The notes under the pieces: generated by a model | Told to the model about the DNA's origin: nothing | Databases searched by the model: none | The model's input: only the letters and a program-made list of their open reading frames with translations | DNA from: Desulfuromonadales bacterium | GTDB taxonomy: Bacteria; Desulfobacterota; Desulfuromonadia; Desulfuromonadales; JAGXHI01 | Assembly (NCBI GenBank): GCA_024636295.1 | Contig: JAGXHI010000044.1 | Coordinates: forward strand, 1 to 51,911 | DNA length: 51,911 nucleotides | Direction: 5' to 3' | Part shown: positions 26,634-35,649 of the stretch, piece by piece | Layout: every line of letters starts with the position of its first letter | How positions within the stretch are numbered: the first letter of the stretch is position 1 | Position numbers and translations under genes: made by a program

Positions 26634-27662
26634 ATGAAAGTTCATTTCAGGCGCATGAACGGTGAACTGGACGAGATGATCGATGATATCATGCGGACGG
26701 CCGGAGTGAATCATCCCGGCATCATTCGGGAGATGATCATCAGCGCATTGAAGGCAGGGCAGGAAAGCGATTATCCCGCCGACCTCAAGCTGATGCGCAC
26801 CACCATGAAAGAGATGCGCTACACGAATAAAATTTTCGGGCCCTACCGACAGCGGAAGAAAGTCACTATTTTTGGCTCCGCCCGCACCCGCCCGGATGAG
26901 CCGATCTACCAGAAATGCGTGGAATTCTCACGCATGCTTGTCGAAAGCGGCTATATGGTCATTACCGGAGGGGGCGGGGGCATCATGCAGGCAGGCAACG
27001 AAGGGGCGGGCGTGGAAAACTCCTTTGCGGTCAATATCCGTCTTCCCTTCGAGCAGGAGACGAATCCGGTGATGGAAAAGAGCCTGAATGTGATTGTCTA
27101 CAAGTATTTCTTCAATCGAAAAGTGGCTTTTCTCAAGGAAGCCCATGCGGTGGCGCTCTTTCCCGGCGGATTCGGCACTCTTGATGAAGCTATGGAAACC
27201 CTCACCCTGATTCAGACGGGTAAAAATCCACCGATTCCCCTGGTATTGATTGACGGGGATGATGGAGATTACTGGGAAAACTGGTTTTCCTTCGTGAAGG
27301 AAACGCTCTGGAAGAAGGGGCTCATTTCGGGAGAGGATTTCAGCCTCTTTTCGATCGTCCGCGATCCGCTCGAGGCGGTGAAAATCATCGATGACTTCTA
27401 TCGTGTCTACCATTCTCTGCGCTTTGTAGGAAATACCCTGGTTATCCGTCTCAACCGCCCGATATCGGAAGAGAATATCGATACCCTCGAAAATGAATTC
27501 GCCGATATCATTGAAACGGGAAGTCATCTCCGGTTTTCGGAAGCCCTTCCGGAGGAGAAAGACCAGCCCGATCTTCTTCCCCTGCCTCGATTGAGCTTTG
27601 AATTCAATCACTTCAGCTATGGATTGCTAAAGGCTTTCATCCGAAGGCTCAATTCCTTTTGA
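26634..27662 (+). CDS. LOG family (TIGR00730-like) nucleotide-binding protein
   Basis: 342 residues. The core has a Rossmann fold with ITGGGGGIMQAGNEGA and PGGFGTLDEAMETLTL, the signature PGGxGTxxE of LOG proteins (cytokinin riboside 5'-monophosphate phosphoribohydrolase, formerly called lysine decarboxylase). An N-terminal extension of about 80 residues and a C-terminal part of about 90 are longer than in small LOGs. Such long bacterial members act on nucleotide 5'-monophosphates (compare PpnN), so a nucleotide N-glycosidase role is likely but not proven. A caggag site precedes the ATG. Confidence 0.88.
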   Translation: MKVHFRRMNGELDEMIDDIMRTAGVNHPGIIREMIISALKAGQESDYPADLKLMRTTMKEMRYTNKIFGPYRQRKKVTIFGSARTRPDEPIYQKCVEFSRMLVESGYMVITGGGGGIMQAGNEGAGVENSFAVNIRLPFEQETNPVMEKSLNVIVYKYFFNRKVAFLKEAHAVALFPGGFGTLDEAMETLTLIQTGKNPPIPLVLIDGDDGDYWENWFSFVKETLWKKGLISGEDFSLFSIVRDPLEAVKIIDDFYRVYHSLRFVGNTLVIRLNRPISEENIDTLENEFADIIETGSHLRFSEALPEEKDQPDLLPLPRLSFEFNHFSYGLLKAFIRRLNSF

Positions 27663-27715
27663 GCCGCCGGATTCCCCCGTCTCTACCAATTGCAAATGAA
27701 CTTTCTCCCAACTTC

Positions 27716-27744
27716 TTGACTTCACTTTGCTTTTCCGGTATTTC
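27716..27744 (+). promoter_or_regulatory. Promoter before the TRAP transporter
   Basis: TTGACT (27716-27721), 17-bp spacer and TATTTC (27739-27744), leaving a leader of about 110 bases before the receptor gene. The match is moderate. No riboswitch-like fold was identified in the leader. Confidence 0.45.
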
Positions 27745-27859
27745 TTTATTAATGGAAATATTCTGATTTACGTCCGCCTGAAAATTCCTGAGGTGCTTTC
27801 GGGTTTCCTGACGTACTCTGTTTGAGCAAGTTCCCCCCGCAATCTCCATAGGAGGAGAA

Positions 27860-28885
27860 ATGATGATGAGAAACTGGTTGTTGCCTTTTTCCCTCTGCGT
27901 TCTTCTTTCCCTCTCTGCCTGCCAGGAGAAATCTTCCGAAAATTCCGCCGAAAACGGCCGTTCGGAGGCAGAAAAATCCCAACAGACCCGATTCGTGACC
28001 ATTGGGACCGGCGGCGTTACCGGGGTATACTATCCTACCGGGGGCGCCATCAGCAAAATGGTGAACCAGAAGCGTGAGGACTACAACTTGAGGGCCACCG
28101 TCGAATCGACGGGCGGTTCGGTGTTCAACGTGAACGCCATCATGGAAGGGGACCTTGAGTTCGGCATCGTTCAGTCCGACCGTCAGTATCAGGCGTACAA
28201 CGGCACGGATGACTGGAAAGACAATCCACAAAAGAAACTAAGAGCCGTTTTTTCCATCCACCCCGAATCGGTCACTATCGTGGCGGGTGCCGATACCGGC
28301 ATCAAGTCGGTTCCCGACCTGAAGGGAAAAATCGTCAATATTGGAAATCCCGGTTCAGGTCAGCGAGGTAACGCGATCGACTTGTTCGAGGCGGCCGGAA
28401 TCGACTGGGAAAAAGATCTGGATGCCCGAGGGATCAAGGCAGCTGAATCGGCAGGCATGCTCCAGGATGGGCGCATCGATGCATTTTTCTATACCGTCGG
28501 CCATCCTAACGGATCGATTAAAGAGGCGGCCGCCGGGGCCCGGAAAGTCCGTTTTGTTACCGTCGATAAAGGTATAGTCGACAAACTGGTTTCCAAATAT
28601 CCTTATTACGCACCGGCGGAGATTCCGCTCAAAATGTACCCCGGCGTAGAGAACGAATCGGATGTGCCGACCTTCGGCGTCAAAGCGACGTTGTGCACAT
28701 CAGAGGATGTACCCGAGGATGTGGTGTATGCCATCACCAGGGAAGTCTTCGAGAACCTGGATGAATTCAAGACCCTTCATCCCGCCTATGAAGTTTTGGC
28801 CCGGGAAAACATGCTGCAGGGGCTGTCCGCTCCTCTGCATCCGGGGGCCATCAAGTATTACAAGGAAGCCGGTCTGATGGAATAA
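27860..28885 (+). CDS. TAXI family TRAP transporter solute receptor, lipoprotein
   Basis: 341 residues. A TRAP transporter captures a substrate outside the inner membrane and imports it using an ion gradient. The first 21 residues form a lipoprotein signal ending in LSAC (Cys21), so this receptor is anchored and not free, unlike many TAXI receptors. TIGTGGVTGVYYPTGGAI is the TAXI signature, with LRATVESTGGSVFNVNAI and FGIVQSDRQYQAY following. A strong ggagga site precedes three consecutive ATG codons. The substrate cannot be told from sequence; glutamate-like or dicarboxylate compounds are usual. The permease follows. Confidence 0.93.
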   Translation: MMMRNWLLPFSLCVLLSLSACQEKSSENSAENGRSEAEKSQQTRFVTIGTGGVTGVYYPTGGAISKMVNQKREDYNLRATVESTGGSVFNVNAIMEGDLEFGIVQSDRQYQAYNGTDDWKDNPQKKLRAVFSIHPESVTIVAGADTGIKSVPDLKGKIVNIGNPGSGQRGNAIDLFEAAGIDWEKDLDARGIKAAESAGMLQDGRIDAFFYTVGHPNGSIKEAAAGARKVRFVTVDKGIVDKLVSKYPYYAPAEIPLKMYPGVENESDVPTFGVKATLCTSEDVPEDVVYAITREVFENLDEFKTLHPAYEVLARENMLQGLSAPLHPGAIKYYKEAGLME

Positions 28886-28891
28886 TCGATG

Positions 28892-28922
28892 GTGGAAGGG
28901 ATATCTTTCAGAGTCCTTCCAC
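28892..28922 (+). other. Hairpin between TRAP receptor and permease genes
   Basis: gtggaagg (28892-28899) pairs perfectly with ccttccac (28915-28922). It has no T run, so it is not a terminator. Such hairpins after binding-protein genes often protect the upstream message and raise receptor over permease levels. Confidence 0.5.
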
Positions 28923-28982
28923 GGAATTCGCCAAAAACCAGGCACTCATTCTGGCGGGGGAAGATGATGATTTCAATCCGAC

Positions 28983-31103
28983 ATGTCCGGGGAAACCCGC
29001 ATGCCCGATGAATTTCGGACCCCCGGTTCACACGCGGTAGAGGTGGACGAGGATGGGGTTTCCGCAGCACAACGGCTGCGCGAGGAGGAGGAGCACGGTA
29101 TTCGGCGCCCAGAGGGTCGACCGGCTCATCTCGTGCCGCTCCTCGCCCTGTCCTGGTCGCTCTTTCAGCTGTCTCTTTCCAGCTGGTTTCTGCTGGATTC
29201 CACCTATATTCGGTCCATCCATCTCGCCTTTGCTCTGGCTATTGTTTTCCTGAGCTATCCCACCCTCAAGCGTGATGTCCCGATTCCGGGTCTTCGCTGG
29301 ATCGGGGAAAAACGCCGGATTCCCATTCCCGACGTGATCATCGCAATAATGGCAGTCGGTGCGGCGCTTTACATCGCCATCGACTACGAGGGACTGGCAA
29401 TCCGTATCGGACGGCCTGTTGCGCGTGACATCGTGATCGGAACGTTTCTGGTGATCGTTCTGCTCGATGCGGCCCGCCGGGTCATCGGTCCGGCCCTTCC
29501 GATCATCGCAGCCGTGTTCACCCTTTATGCCTTTCTAGGTCCCTACATGCCAGGCGTCTTCGCCTTCAAGGGGGTGAGCCTGTCCCGGTATGTCAGCCAG
29601 ATCTCCCTGACCACCGAGGGCATTTACGGGATACCGCTGGGCGTTTCGGCCCGTATCGTCTTTTTATTCGTACTTCTTGGGGCGATGCTGGACAAGGCCG
29701 GCGCGGGCAGATTTTTCATAGACCTCTCAATGAGCCTGCTCGGTCGGTTCAAGGGTGGGCCGGCGAAGGCGGCGGTTCTGGCCAGCGGCCTGACCGGCAT
29801 GGTCTCGGGCTCCTCGATCGCCAATGTAGTCACAACCGGCACCTTTACCATACCGCTGATGAAAAAGGTGGGCTACCCGGCCAAAAAGGCGGCGGCTATC
29901 GAGGTGGCGGTTTCCACCAACGGACAACTCATGCCGCCGATCATGGGCGCAGCGGCATTCATTATCGCGGAATACGTCAATGTCTCTTATCTCGAGGTGG
30001 TCAAGGCGGCGACTATACCGGCGTTCGCCTCCTATTTCGCTCTTTTTTTCCTGACACACCTGGAGGCGACCAAGCTCGGAATGCGGGGACTTACCAGGGA
30101 AGAGACACCGTCCTTTTTTTCCACTCTGGGACGGGGCCTGCATTTCCTGGTTCCCATATTCATCCTTCTCTACGAATTGATCATTCCCCGCCACTCCCCC
30201 GACCTGGCAGCATTTCGAGCCATTCTCGCACTTTCGGCCATCATGCTTTTCCAGCATGCAATACTCGCTTCGGCGCGAGGACAGGGAAAAATTCCGCAGG
30301 CGATCCAGCGAGGATTTCTGGATATTGTCAGCGGGCTGATCTCCGGTGCACGAAATATGGTGAGCGTTGCCGTGGCCACGGCCGCCGCAGGAATCATCGT
30401 CGGTGTGGTGACGTTGGGATTGGGGGGGCTGATCACCACCATCATCGATACGCTCAGCCGCGGTAACATCTATCTGATGCTGGTGATCACCGCCCTGGCC
30501 AGCCTGATCCTCGGGATGGGCCTTCCCACGACGGCCAACTACATTGTCATGGCTTCTCTCACCGCCCCTGCCCTGGTGACCATCGCCGGCTGGAATGGAT
30601 TTGCTGTGCCGCTGATCGCCGCCCATCTTTTTGTTTTCTATTTCGGCATTCTCGCGGACGATACCCCTCCGGTTGGCCTGGCAGCCTACGCAGCGAGCGC
30701 CATCGCTCGCTCCGATCCCATTGCCACGGGTCTGCAGGGTTTTGCATATGACATCCGCACGGCGGTTCTTCCTTTCATGTTCATTTTCAATACGGATATG
30801 CTTTTGATCGGCATCGACAGTTTTCCGCTGGCCCTCTATATTTTCGCCATGACCTGCGTCGGAGCCTTCGCCTTTGCCTCCGCCACTCAGGGATACTTCC
30901 TGGTCCGCAACCGTTGGTACGAAATGCCCCTTCTGCTGATGGTCGCATGGATGATGTTCCGACCCGGTTACTGGGGGCATTTGATCGGACTGGAAAACCA
31001 CTACCTTAGTTATCTCCTCGGTTTGGCTCTGTACGCCTTTATTTTCACCCTTCAGAAATTACGGAGCGGGCGTTTCAAAGTTCCTTTTATCGGCGAAAAC
31101 TGA
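28983..31103 (+). CDS. TRAP transporter fused permease (4TM/12TM)
   Basis: 706 residues; the small DctQ-like and large DctM-like subunits are fused, as is typical with TAXI receptors. After a soluble N-terminus of about 45 residues, about four membrane segments are followed by the large domain. Conserved blocks include SGLTGMVSGSSIANVVTTGT, VSTNGQLMPPIMGAAAFI, GMGLPTTANYIV and ADDTPPVGLAAYAASAIA. The last are sodium/substrate-site motifs of DctM. It starts 97 bp after the receptor, and an ATG at 29001 is a possible alternative start. The charged N-terminus (EEEEHGIRRPEGRP) is longer than usual. Confidence 0.93.
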   Translation: MSGETRMPDEFRTPGSHAVEVDEDGVSAAQRLREEEEHGIRRPEGRPAHLVPLLALSWSLFQLSLSSWFLLDSTYIRSIHLAFALAIVFLSYPTLKRDVPIPGLRWIGEKRRIPIPDVIIAIMAVGAALYIAIDYEGLAIRIGRPVARDIVIGTFLVIVLLDAARRVIGPALPIIAAVFTLYAFLGPYMPGVFAFKGVSLSRYVSQISLTTEGIYGIPLGVSARIVFLFVLLGAMLDKAGAGRFFIDLSMSLLGRFKGGPAKAAVLASGLTGMVSGSSIANVVTTGTFTIPLMKKVGYPAKKAAAIEVAVSTNGQLMPPIMGAAAFIIAEYVNVSYLEVVKAATIPAFASYFALFFLTHLEATKLGMRGLTREETPSFFSTLGRGLHFLVPIFILLYELIIPRHSPDLAAFRAILALSAIMLFQHAILASARGQGKIPQAIQRGFLDIVSGLISGARNMVSVAVATAAAGIIVGVVTLGLGGLITTIIDTLSRGNIYLMLVITALASLILGMGLPTTANYIVMASLTAPALVTIAGWNGFAVPLIAAHLFVFYFGILADDTPPVGLAAYAASAIARSDPIATGLQGFAYDIRTAVLPFMFIFNTDMLLIGIDSFPLALYIFAMTCVGAFAFASATQGYFLVRNRWYEMPLLLMVAWMMFRPGYWGHLIGLENHYLSYLLGLALYAFIFTLQKLRSGRFKVPFIGEN

Positions 31104-31185
31104 TCCGATTCCCTCCAGATGTACAGCGGCAAGAGGCTCTTTGCTTCCTGAATTTCCCGACCTTGAAGGGGCAGGCTCCTTTGGG

Positions 31186-31213
31186 TTGACAACGGTGCCG
31201 GGGATTATAAAGT
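31186..31213 (+). promoter_or_regulatory. Promoter of the small basic protein/lipid kinase operon
   Basis: TTGACA (31186-31191), 16-bp spacer and TAAAGT (31208-31213), the same -10 as at the tRNA promoter. It lies 20 bp before the start codon region of the 58-residue gene. Confidence 0.55.
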
Positions 31214-31235
31214 CATATTAAAGCGGAGGATTATC

Positions 31236-31412
31236 ATGGGGAAGAAAGAGAAAACGCTTCCACCGGGACCCAATCCCCGGCCGGATCAGATGACCGAAAA
31301 AGATCAAAGGCAGCTACGGGATTACCAAAAGACACCGAAAGGGCCCATAGAGGGAGGCAAAGAACCCGAGGAGAAGCCGGGGGGGCCGAAGAAGAAGCAA
31401 GAGAAGAAATGA
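31236..31412 (+). CDS. Small basic proline-rich protein of 58 residues
   Basis: Translation from ATG 31236 gives 58 residues beginning MGKKEKTLPPGPNPRPDQMT and ending PKKKQEKK. It is very rich in Lys, Glu, Pro and Gly, with no hydrophobic core and no cysteine, so it is probably disordered. A gcggagga ribosome site 7 bp upstream and a good promoter support it. Its stop overlaps the next start (ATGA), so it is co-translated with the lipid kinase. I do not recognise the family. It could bind nucleic acid, anionic lipid or the kinase itself; none of this is shown. Confidence 0.75.
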   Translation: MGKKEKTLPPGPNPRPDQMTEKDQRQLRDYQKTPKGPIEGGKEPEEKPGGPKKKQEKK

Positions 31413-32356
31413 GCTTCACCCGAAACGCCGAAAATATAGAACCATCCCAGATTCTTCTGGTCGTCAACCGGGAAGCCCGGGCGGGTCGCAAGGAGATGTC
31501 CGAGGGATTGGAGCTCCTGCGTTGCCGTGGATTCCCCGTGGTGGAGATCTATACCGAAAATCCCACTGAAATACCGGGTATTCTCCGTCGATATGGAAAA
31601 GACGCAGGTCTAATTGCCCTGGGCGGAGGAGACGGCACGTTTAATTGCTCGGCGGAAATCCTTTTTGAGCTTAACAAACCTCTGGGTATCCTCCCCCTGG
31701 GGACGGCCAACGATCTTGCCCGCACACTGGGCATTCCTCCGGATCCGAAGGAAGCCTGCCGGATCCTTGCAGAAGGTCATACTCAACGGATTGATCTGGG
31801 GCGGGTGAATGGAAAATTTTTTTTAAACGTGGCCAGCATCGGCCTGGGAGTGCGAGTCACGCGCGAGATTTCTCAGGAATCCAAGCAACGATGGGGCGCC
31901 CTGTCCTATGCACGCTCCCTCCTGGTCGCCGTCCGGGAAAATCGGTCATTTTCAGCCGAAATCGTCTGTGACGGTCATCGAGAGCGAACGCGCGCTATAC
32001 AGATCGCCGTAGGGAACGGCCGCCACTATGGCGGCGGCATGACCGTGTCGGATGAGGCTGAAATCGATGATGGCCTTCTTCACCTTTATTCCCTGAAACC
32101 ACAAAAACTCTGGAAACTGGCTCTTCTGGCTCGTTCCATCCAAACAGGGGATTACAGGGGCCGATCGTGGGTGGTGTTTCGAAGCGGGCGGAAAATTGAG
32201 ATCCGGACCGTCCGCCCCATGGACATTGACACGGATGGGGAATTGACAGCCCATACGCCGGCGCACTTCGAGGTGGTCGAAAATGCCCTGGAAGTCATCG
32301 TGCCCGCAGGCTACCGTGATGGACGGGAGGTCAGAGATGTTGCGCAGCGATCGTGA
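31409..32356 (+). CDS. Diacylglycerol kinase-like lipid kinase (YegS/DgkB type)
   Basis: 315 residues. The fold is that of YegS, BmrU and DgkB: the nucleotide loop GGGDGTFNCSAEIL (about residues 73-86) and PLGTANDLARTLGIP (about 97-111). The C-terminal beta-rich domain has VGNGRHYGGGMTVSDEAEID and the end MDIDTDGELTAHTPAHFEV. Such enzymes phosphorylate diacylglycerol, phosphatidylglycerol or related lipids at the inner membrane surface. The precise substrate is not clear. It overlaps the small basic gene by 4 bp upstream and the DUF2383-like gene by 20 bp downstream. Confidence 0.9.
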   Translation: MSFTRNAENIEPSQILLVVNREARAGRKEMSEGLELLRCRGFPVVEIYTENPTEIPGILRRYGKDAGLIALGGGDGTFNCSAEILFELNKPLGILPLGTANDLARTLGIPPDPKEACRILAEGHTQRIDLGRVNGKFFLNVASIGLGVRVTREISQESKQRWGALSYARSLLVAVRENRSFSAEIVCDGHRERTRAIQIAVGNGRHYGGGMTVSDEAEIDDGLLHLYSLKPQKLWKLALLARSIQTGDYRGRSWVVFRSGRKIEIRTVRPMDIDTDGELTAHTPAHFEVVENALEVIVPAGYRDGREVRDVAQRS

Positions 32357-32777
32357 ACTGGCACTCGATGAGGTGACAGAAATCTGTAAACTTGCGGCGG
32401 ATCTTTATGAGGAGGCGGCCGAGATCGTCCAAGACAGCGACCTCGGCGAGTTTTTCCAGGATGTCGCCCGTGCCCGATACCGTCTTCTTGCCGAACTGGA
32501 GGAAGAAATCCGCAAGAGAGGAGTTCTTCCCAGTGAACCGGATCTGGACCGGGAGGGGCTCGATCATATCCTCACCAGGCTCAGGGCGGTGATGGCGAAG
32601 GATGAACGGCGGGTGCTTCTTGAAAAATGCGAGCGAATCGAGGAGGCTGGCGAGGAACGGGTGGAGCATGCGCTCGATCTTGCCTTCGAGGGTCGCACTC
32701 CTGAGGTGATGCTCAGGATCAAGGATGAAATCGCCAGGGCCCGAAAGCGACTGGAAGAGGAAAAGAAAAAACACTGA
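32337..32777 (+). CDS. DUF2383-like four-helix protein
   Basis: 146 residues from ATG 32337, with a gggagg site 9 bp upstream. The helix-rich sequence EICKLAADLYEEAAEIVQD, then EFFQDVARARYRLLAELEEE, then LLEKCERIEEAGEERVEHAL resembles the PA2169/DUF2383 ferritin-like four-helix family. Usual metal ligands are not clearly conserved, so metal binding is unproven. The C-terminus is a charged helix (ARARKRLEEEKKKH). It is the last gene of the small operon. An in-frame start at 32283 would lie far inside the lipid kinase gene and is unlikely. Confidence 0.75.
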   Translation: MLRSDRELALDEVTEICKLAADLYEEAAEIVQDSDLGEFFQDVARARYRLLAELEEEIRKRGVLPSEPDLDREGLDHILTRLRAVMAKDERRVLLEKCERIEEAGEERVEHALDLAFEGRTPEVMLRIKDEIARARKRLEEEKKKH

Positions 32778-32800
32778 TTTTTAGGTTTTCATTAACTCAT

Positions 32801-32829
32801 TTGCGCACTCTCACTCCGGCTGATATAAT
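32801..32829 (+). promoter_or_regulatory. Promoter of sucAB
   Basis: TTGCGC (32801-32806), 17-bp spacer and a perfect TATAAT (32824-32829), 34 bp before the first sucA start. Confidence 0.65.
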
Positions 32830-32863
32830 TTGTCTGGTTGTCTTCCCGGCCGAATAAGGTCTT

Positions 32864-35584
32864 ATGCTATCTCGCACCAATGTGCATCCGGATCCCATGG
32901 ATTTCTCACATAACGTCAGTCCCGCCTGGATCGAATCTCTGTTTCTTCTCTGGAAGGAAGATCCCCGGCAGCTTCCTCCGGGGTGGCGCGGTTTTTTCCA
33001 GGGTTTCGAACTTGGTCAAAGCCCTGCGGAACAGGGGCCCGGGGACGATTTTGCCCTCAAAAATGCCGCCGTGCAGTCCCTTCTCTACCGCTACCGGGAT
33101 ATCGGACACCTGCTGGCCTGCACAGATCCCCTGAATCCTTGTCCCACCGATCATCCTCTGCTGGCCCTTGAAGTTTTCGGACTCGACAGAAACGATCTCG
33201 ATCGCAGCTTTCGCACCAATCGATTCCTGCGCGACCGGGCCACCCTTCGTGAAATCCTGGAGGTAATGAGGGAGACCTACTGCCGCTCTATCGGCGTGGA
33301 GTACATGCATATTCAAAATCCCCACGAACGGCAGTGGTTGCGGGACCGGATGGAGCCCGTGCGAAATCGAAGAGATTTCTCGCGCGATGAAAAACTGAAG
33401 ATTCTTGAGAAGCTGCTGCAGGCGGGGAGCTTCGAGAACTTTCTCCAGCGGCAATTCCTCGGGCAGAAGCGATTTTCCCTGGAGGGTGGAGAAGTGCTGA
33501 TTCCGCTGCTCGACAGTGTGGTCCGAAGGGCCGGCGGGATGGGAATCCGGGACCTGGTTCTCGGAATGCCCCACCGGGGCAGACTGAATGTCCTGGCCCA
33601 TATCTTCTGCAAGCCTCTTCAAAATATTTTCGCCGAGTTCGAAGACAACATTGAGTTCGGTTTTGTCGGAGAGGGGGATGTCAAGTACCACAAGGGATTT
33701 TCCACGGATCTTACCCTGCCATCCGGTGAAGAGATTCACCTTGCCATGGCCTCGAATCCCAGCCATCTCGAAGCAGTCAACCCGGTTGTCGAAGGAAAAT
33801 GCCGTGCCCTTGAGGATGAATACGGCCCCGACAGCGATCGGCATGTTCTCCCTCTGCTCATTCACGGAGACGCCGCCTTTTCCGGACAGGGCATTGTGGC
33901 CGAAACACTCAATCTCTCTCAGCTGGAAGGCTACCGCACAGGCGGCACCCTCCATATCGTTCTTAATAATCAGATTGGTTTCACCACCCTTCCGGAGGAC
34001 GCCCGCTCCACTCTGTACGCAACCGATATAGCCAAAATGCTTTCGGTGCCTATCTTCCATATCCACGGCGAAGATCCCGAGGCGGTTCTCTTCGCGGCGA
34101 ATCTTGCACTGGAATACCGTCAGGAATTCGGGAGAGATGTTGTTCTGGAAGTGATCTGCTATCGGCGCCAGGGGCACAACGAAGGCGATGAACCCTACTT
34201 CACGCAGCCTCTCATGTATGAGAAGATCCGCAACCGACCTCCAGTACAGGAAATTTACTCGGACAGGCTGCGAGAGGAAGGGATCGAAAATGAGCGGATC
34301 GAGTCGTTGGCTCACGATATTCGCGAACGGCTGGAGAAATCCCTGAATGAGAAAGATTCGCACCCGGCAAATCTGGTTGGATTCAAAGGTAAATGGAGCG
34401 GCATACAGCGGGAATATAAAACTCTGGAGATCGAAACAGGGGTGGAGACCGAAAATCTTCTCCGGCTTGTCAGAAAAATAACCTCTATTCCTGAAGGGTT
34501 CTCTCCCCATTCCAAAATTGAAAGGATTCTTCAGAAAAGGAGAGAAAGGGTAGAATCAGGGAAAGGAATCGACTGGTCGACCGGAGAGGCTCTGGGGTTC
34601 GCATCGCTGCTTTCGGAGGGAACTTCAGTTCGTCTATCCGGTCAGGACTCTCGCCGGGGCACCTTCAGTCAGCGGCACTCCACTCTCTTTGATGTGAAGA
34701 CCGGGGATACCCATGTCCCTCTTTCCACAGTAACATCCGGGGATGCGGCGTTCAATGCCTTCGACAGCATGCTGTCGGAGGCTGCGGTTCTGGGTTTCGA
34801 ATATGGCTATTCCCTTATGTCGCCTCATTCCCTGACCATCTGGGAGGCCCAATTCGGAGATTTTGTCAACGGAGCTCAGGTCATTATCGATCAGTTCATC
34901 GCCTCCAGTGAAACAAAATGGGACAGGTTCAGCGGATTGACATTGTTCCTGCCCCACGGATTCGAAGGGCAGGGGCCGGAGCATTCCAGTGCGCGAATGG
35001 AACGGTTTCTTCAGCTCTGCGCGAACGACAATATCCAGGTGACGTATCCCTCGACGCCGGTGCAGTTCTTTCATCTTCTTCGGCGGCAAGTTAAACAGCC
35101 CTTCCGGCGACCCCTTGTCGTACTCACGCCCAAAGCACTGCTTCGGTATCCTCTCTGTGTTTCAGATCTGGACGAATTCACAAGCGGAGGGTTTCGGGAG
35201 GTTCTCCCTGACAAGGCCGAGGGAGGAAATATCCGGACCGTTCTCTTCTGCACCGGAAAGATCTACTACGATCTCCTGGAAAAAAGAAGGGAAAGTAAAA
35301 GGGAGGATCTGGCCATTGTCCGCATCGAACAAATTTATCCTCTTCGGACGGAGAAGATTCGGGAGGCTCTGGCCCATTTTGACCGGGCGGAACATTTCGC
35401 CTGGGTCCAGGAGGAGCCCCGCAACGCCGGCGCCTGGAGTTTTATCCGGCCCTGCCTGATTGAAGTTCTCGGGAAGGATCTCCCCTATATAGGCAGGGAC
35501 GAGGCGTCCTCTCCGGCAGTCGGATCCCATCGGCTGCACAAGCAGGAGCAGGAGAAGATCATGGAAGAGGCTTTTAGAGTATAA
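32864..35584 (+). CDS. sucA: 2-oxoglutarate dehydrogenase E1 component
   Basis: 906 residues. It decarboxylates 2-oxoglutarate with thiamine diphosphate and passes the succinyl group to the lipoyl arm of SucB. The thiamine-binding motif is GDAAFSGQGIVAETLNL ending in VLNN. Family blocks are VLGMPHRGRLNVLAHI, MASNPSHLEAVNPVVEG, EVICYRRQGHNEGDEP and, in the second half, FVNGAQVIIDQFIASSETKW and LFLPHGFEGQGPEHSSARME. The first ATG is at 32864; ATG 32897 (MDFSHNVSP) may be the real start because the family motif follows it. The presence of SucAB suggests an oxidative TCA cycle. Confidence 0.96.
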   Translation: MLSRTNVHPDPMDFSHNVSPAWIESLFLLWKEDPRQLPPGWRGFFQGFELGQSPAEQGPGDDFALKNAAVQSLLYRYRDIGHLLACTDPLNPCPTDHPLLALEVFGLDRNDLDRSFRTNRFLRDRATLREILEVMRETYCRSIGVEYMHIQNPHERQWLRDRMEPVRNRRDFSRDEKLKILEKLLQAGSFENFLQRQFLGQKRFSLEGGEVLIPLLDSVVRRAGGMGIRDLVLGMPHRGRLNVLAHIFCKPLQNIFAEFEDNIEFGFVGEGDVKYHKGFSTDLTLPSGEEIHLAMASNPSHLEAVNPVVEGKCRALEDEYGPDSDRHVLPLLIHGDAAFSGQGIVAETLNLSQLEGYRTGGTLHIVLNNQIGFTTLPEDARSTLYATDIAKMLSVPIFHIHGEDPEAVLFAANLALEYRQEFGRDVVLEVICYRRQGHNEGDEPYFTQPLMYEKIRNRPPVQEIYSDRLREEGIENERIESLAHDIRERLEKSLNEKDSHPANLVGFKGKWSGIQREYKTLEIETGVETENLLRLVRKITSIPEGFSPHSKIERILQKRRERVESGKGIDWSTGEALGFASLLSEGTSVRLSGQDSRRGTFSQRHSTLFDVKTGDTHVPLSTVTSGDAAFNAFDSMLSEAAVLGFEYGYSLMSPHSLTIWEAQFGDFVNGAQVIIDQFIASSETKWDRFSGLTLFLPHGFEGQGPEHSSARMERFLQLCANDNIQVTYPSTPVQFFHLLRRQVKQPFRRPLVVLTPKALLRYPLCVSDLDEFTSGGFREVLPDKAEGGNIRTVLFCTGKIYYDLLEKRRESKREDLAIVRIEQIYPLRTEKIREALAHFDRAEHFAWVQEEPRNAGAWSFIRPCLIEVLGKDLPYIGRDEASSPAVGSHRLHKQEQEKIMEEAFRV

Positions 35585-35649
35585 ACGATGAAATCAGGGA
35601 GACGCATGGTTTCATGCGCACACCCGAAATGAAAACAAGGAGTCCTTTC

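Noticed and set aside
29727..31001. 424-residue minus-strand frame rich in Gly, His, Asp and Gln
   Set aside because: Antisense of the TRAP permease; the hydrophilic composition is the expected mirror of membrane codons.
32906..34510. 534-residue minus-strand frame
   Set aside because: Antisense of sucA; length alone is not evidence in GC-rich DNA.
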